From contig NZ_JANQOM010000040.1 in assembly GCF_028289625.1 (NCBI RefSeq), positions 20,332 through 84,331 of the forward strand: 64,000 nucleotides of DNA. Direction: 5' to 3'. The stretch comes from Winogradskyella sp. GTDB taxonomy: Bacteria > Bacteroidota > Bacteroidia > Flavobacteriales > Flavobacteriaceae. Under the pieces are notes generated by a model. The model saw nothing but the letters and a program-made list of their open reading frames with translations, ran no database searches and had not been told where the DNA came from. Positions 61,812-64,000 of this stretch are shown piece by piece; within the stretch, counting starts at the first letter, position 1, and the number at the start of each line of letters is the position of its first letter. A program made the position numbers and the translations under genes.

Positions 61812-62888
61812 ATGAACAAATTCCTAATAATATTTTTCATTACCATATCCTGTTTGACTTTTGGACAAGCAGAACAGAGTATATTTTATCAAGACAAGGA
61901 AACTGTTCTCGAATATTTTCGGACAGAAACGATAAACGGAAAACTTGACTTTGAGTTAAAAATGAAAGAGGATGAAGCACCATTCTATCGTGTTGGAAAT
62001 ATTCTATATAACAGAAAAGATTTTGGAATTTTACTTTGGGCTCAAGCTATTAAACAAACCGAAAAGTTTTCAATAAAAGAATCCATAAAATTATGGGAAG
62101 AAATAAAGCAACGAAAACTTACTAAACCAGAAAAACGAGCTTTCAAGAAAGGGTTTAGTATGGAATTGGAAAAACCAAAAACACCCAAACAATCCGAATC
62201 AAAAATCGACTCTGATTTTATTGACTATGTAAAAGCTAAATGGAACAGACAGATTTTTGAGAAAGTGGAATTACCAAAATTTAATGGAATAAATGAATTT
62301 TATACACAATTAGGTAAACGGAATGAAGAAATACTATCTGACAAGTTTCTTAAAGTTCCGAGTTCTGACCTTTTGTTTGCTCATTATCTTGACATAAAAC
62401 TCAAATGGAATTCATTCAATCGTGGAACTGATAAACTTTCCGTTGAACAAGTAATATCAAAAACGCTAGAGGAAAATCCCGAAAAGAATGAAATGCTTGC
62501 TTTTTATTACAAAACTATTTTTGCAAGTATTTTAAATAATCAAAGAAATATAGAATCTTATGATAAGAATATTGACTTTGAAAAATTAGGTTTAAACAAT
62601 CAAGAGAGTTCAATATTGCTTTTATGTGCAATGAGACATTTAGGAAATCAAATGTCCGGATATTCATCAACAAATTTTCCTGATAACTGTTTTCGTGCAG
62701 ATTTATTTCTAACTAAAATACCAAAGTTTAATGGAAAACTTTATTATGAATTCGAATTACCCGAGTTTGACGATTTTTCGATTAGAGTAGATAAAAGATA
62801 TCCGAAAGTTAGCTTCAAAAAGAGATTTATTCCTGAATTTGAAAAAGCAAAAACGGAATATAAAAAATGTTTAAATAATAAAAACTAA
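61812..62888 (+). CDS. Exported protein of unknown function (candidate cassette gene 1)
   Basis: A 358-residue protein with a signal peptide (ending TFGQ). The body is lysine/glutamate-rich with helical character and no motif I recognise. The gene lies between a GTTG-type box at 61792 and a long imperfect palindrome starting just after its stop. It therefore fits a single-gene cassette. No neighbour of known function is on either side. Confidence 0.65.
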   Translation: MNKFLIIFFITISCLTFGQAEQSIFYQDKETVLEYFRTETINGKLDFELKMKEDEAPFYRVGNILYNRKDFGILLWAQAIKQTEKFSIKESIKLWEEIKQRKLTKPEKRAFKKGFSMELEKPKTPKQSESKIDSDFIDYVKAKWNRQIFEKVELPKFNGINEFYTQLGKRNEEILSDKFLKVPSSDLLFAHYLDIKLKWNSFNRGTDKLSVEQVISKTLEENPEKNEMLAFYYKTIFASILNNQRNIESYDKNIDFEKLGLNNQESSILLLCAMRHLGNQMSGYSSTNFPDNCFRADLFLTKIPKFNGKLYYEFELPEFDDFSIRVDKRYPKVSFKKRFIPEFEKAKTEYKKCLNNKN

Positions 62889-62889
62889 T

Positions 62890-63016
62890 GCAACAATGGC
62901 ATAAACAATTGCTATTACAAGCTTATCCTGAAAATTCCGCAGGAATTTTCAGCTTGTCGTGTACTTGCAAAAGTTAGTGCTAACAAACGCAACTGTCCAT
63001 AGCCGAGACCGTTGTA
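62890..63016. repeat. attC-like imperfect palindrome after cassette gene 1
   Basis: The 127-base stretch begins with GCAACAATGGC and ends with GCCGAGACCGTTGT, whose ends are partly complementary (GCAAC with GTTG, GGC with GCC). Inside are CTGAAAATTCC (62928-62938) and GGAATTTTCAG (62942-62952), a perfect 11-base stem with a three-base loop, flanked by ACAAG/CTTGT with a bulge. The 14 bases CATAGCCGAGACCG at 62998-63011 recur at 63987. The size and the nested design fit an integron-type attC site. Confidence 0.6.
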
Positions 63017-63036
63017 ACCAATATTGACAAACGCCT

Positions 63037-63930
63037 ATGGGAACTTGGGGAACAGGAATTTCTTCAAATGACGTTTACGAAGACATCAATTATGAATTCT
63101 TTGAATTGTACAATCAAGGAATGGAAGTTTCTGCCATAACCGAAAAGTTAATCAAGGAAAACAAAAAACTGATTGACTCTCACGAAGACCAAAACAATTT
63201 TTGGATTACCATAGCAAAATCTCAATGGGAATGTAAAGCTCTTGACCCGAAAATCTACAATCGAATTAAAGACATTGTGGAATCCGAAAAGGATATTGAA
63301 TTATGGAAAGAACTTGACGCCTCGAAATCGGATTTGACAAAGCGGAGAAAAGTATTAGAAAACTTTCTGGAAAAAATATCAACCGAAAAGAAAACTGCAC
63401 GAAAGAGAAAGGTTAAGAAAAAAAGGGATGCGATTTTCCAAAAAGGAGATTGTTTAATATTCAAATTAAGTGAAGGAGATTATTGTGGAGCGTTTGTCCT
63501 TGAATCAGAAAAAGAATCTGAATTCGGACTTAATTTGGTTGCGGTTACTGACATAAAAAAATCTGACAAACCAACTGAACAAGATTTTGAAAATGCCAAA
63601 ATTCTTTTCGGTATGGAACAACATTCTAAAACCGAATACAGACCAAAAGAAAGAATAAGTTGGTATTACGCTCAACATTACAAAAAAGCAGAAATTGAAA
63701 TCGAGATAATCGGACAATTAGACGTTGACAAGTATTATTCATCTTCGAGACATTATCAAAGCTTTTCGAATTGGGATAACCTGAAATTATTGCAAGACAG
63801 CTATTACTCGGACTTGGAAAAAAACAAGTGTGACGCGAATGTTCCACTAAAAAGTTTAAGAAAAAATACTGGTTACAACAATGACTATAATTCATTGTGG
63901 CAACGAGTTAAAACGAAGTTTAATTTATAA
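63037..63930 (+). CDS. Protein of unknown function with MGTWGTG start (candidate cassette gene 2)
   Basis: A 297-residue cytoplasmic protein. The N-terminus MGTWGTGISSNDVYEDINYE resembles the MGTWG-G-x-x-x-N/D-D beginning of DUF4259-like proteins; the rest (a Lys/Arg-rich linker KKTARKRKVKKKRD at about 124-137, then a beta-rich domain) is not recognised. It is preceded by the GTTG-type box at 63011 and followed by the second palindrome. No enzymatic motif is visible. Confidence 0.6.
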   Translation: MGTWGTGISSNDVYEDINYEFFELYNQGMEVSAITEKLIKENKKLIDSHEDQNNFWITIAKSQWECKALDPKIYNRIKDIVESEKDIELWKELDASKSDLTKRRKVLENFLEKISTEKKTARKRKVKKKRDAIFQKGDCLIFKLSEGDYCGAFVLESEKESEFGLNLVAVTDIKKSDKPTEQDFENAKILFGMEQHSKTEYRPKERISWYYAQHYKKAEIEIEIIGQLDVDKYYSSSRHYQSFSNWDNLKLLQDSYYSDLEKNKCDANVPLKSLRKNTGYNNDYNSLWQRVKTKFNL

Positions 63931-63936
63931 ACTAAA

Positions 63937-64000
63937 GGTCTGGATTTCGTTGTGGAATAATCCTGCGGATGATTCCACAACGAAATCATAGCCGAGACCG
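63937..64000. repeat. attC-like palindrome after cassette gene 2 (runs off the window)
   Basis: GATTTCGTTGTGGAAT (63943-63958) and ATTCCACAACGAAATC (63972-63987) are a perfect 16-base stem with a 13-base loop. Outside it GGTCT (63937-63941) pairs with AGACC (63995-63999). The last 14 bases, CATAGCCGAGACCG (63987-64000), are identical to 62998-63011. The right end is cut by the window edge. Confidence 0.65.

Noticed and set aside
1..64000. tRNA, rRNA, tmRNA genes, transposases or integrases
   Set aside because: No cloverleaf-type, rRNA-like or transposase/integrase motif was recognised on either strand; the presence of smpB and miaA does not imply their RNA partners nearby. A covariance-model scan was not possible.

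Overview
The window is low-GC DNA that reads as the chromosome of a marine-type member of the Bacteroidetes, most likely family Flavobacteriaceae. The reasons are type IX secretion (T9SS) parts and cargo, Bacteroidetes-type promoter boxes (TTG / TAnnTTTG), SusC-like carboxypeptidase-regulatory outer-membrane proteins, many lipoproteins with short Bacteroidetes signal peptides, and the local order porV-cdd-pdhA-pdhC. Genus is not assignable from the sequence alone. No rRNA, tRNA, CRISPR array, transposase or integrase was seen.

Layout. 1-5.9 kb: the 3' part of porV, then cdd, the pyruvate dehydrogenase E1-alpha and E2 genes, an M28 peptidase and an SDR enzyme. 5.9-12.3 kb: an operon of a secreted protein with a T9SS type B C-terminus, its PorP/SprF-like partner and an OmpA/PD40 protein, then a HAD phosphatase. 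12.3-19.9 kb: two very large T9SS type A cargo proteins, one of them a fusion of FG-GAP/UnbV repeats to a vanadium haloperoxidase domain with a complete vanadate-binding signature. 19.9-24.9 kb: GT2, YbbR-like, coaE and a two-component system. 24.9-34.4 kb, minus strand: miaA, a K+ channel with a zinc-ribbon tail, a DUF3857 protein, an exonuclease-GIY-YIG fusion that appears to start at ATT, yggS, DUF1015, M23, 3-hydroxyacyl-CoA dehydrogenase and a Gfo/Idh/MocA enzyme. 34.5-44.6 kb: pcm, an S15 peptidase, several exported unknowns, a DUF5686 outer-membrane protein and smpB. 44.6-49.6 kb: a compact five-gene cluster (SDR, SMP-30 lactonase, glycosyltransferase, ATP-grasp ligase, KduD-like SDR) that looks like an undescribed sugar-acid conjugation pathway. 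49.8-60.8 kb: a phosphatase fusion, deoD, deoC, an OmpW-like porin, TraB, clpB, a methyltransferase, ytxJ, a Crp/Fnr regulator and an ABC membrane domain without ATPase. 61.5-64 kb: two unknown genes, each followed by a long imperfect palindrome ending in the same 14-base sequence, resembling integron-type gene cassettes without an integrase in view.

How the parts connect. PorV at the left edge is the outer-membrane shuttle for T9SS cargo with type A tails, and the window carries two such cargos plus a type B cargo with its own PorP-like partner, so secretion machinery and substrates sit together. cdd, deoD and deoC are all nucleoside-salvage functions, although in separate operons. pdhA and pdhC supply acetyl-CoA but lack E1-beta and E3 neighbours.

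The most promising candidates for undescribed biology are the cassette-like right end, the five-gene sugar cluster, the haloperoxidase fusion, the ATT-initiated nuclease and the bidirectional terminator-like hairpin between clpB and its divergent neighbour. Several start sites given here differ from the longest open frame; the reason is stated in each entry. Residue numbers are counted from the translated sequence; family names are from recognition of motifs, not from a database search.
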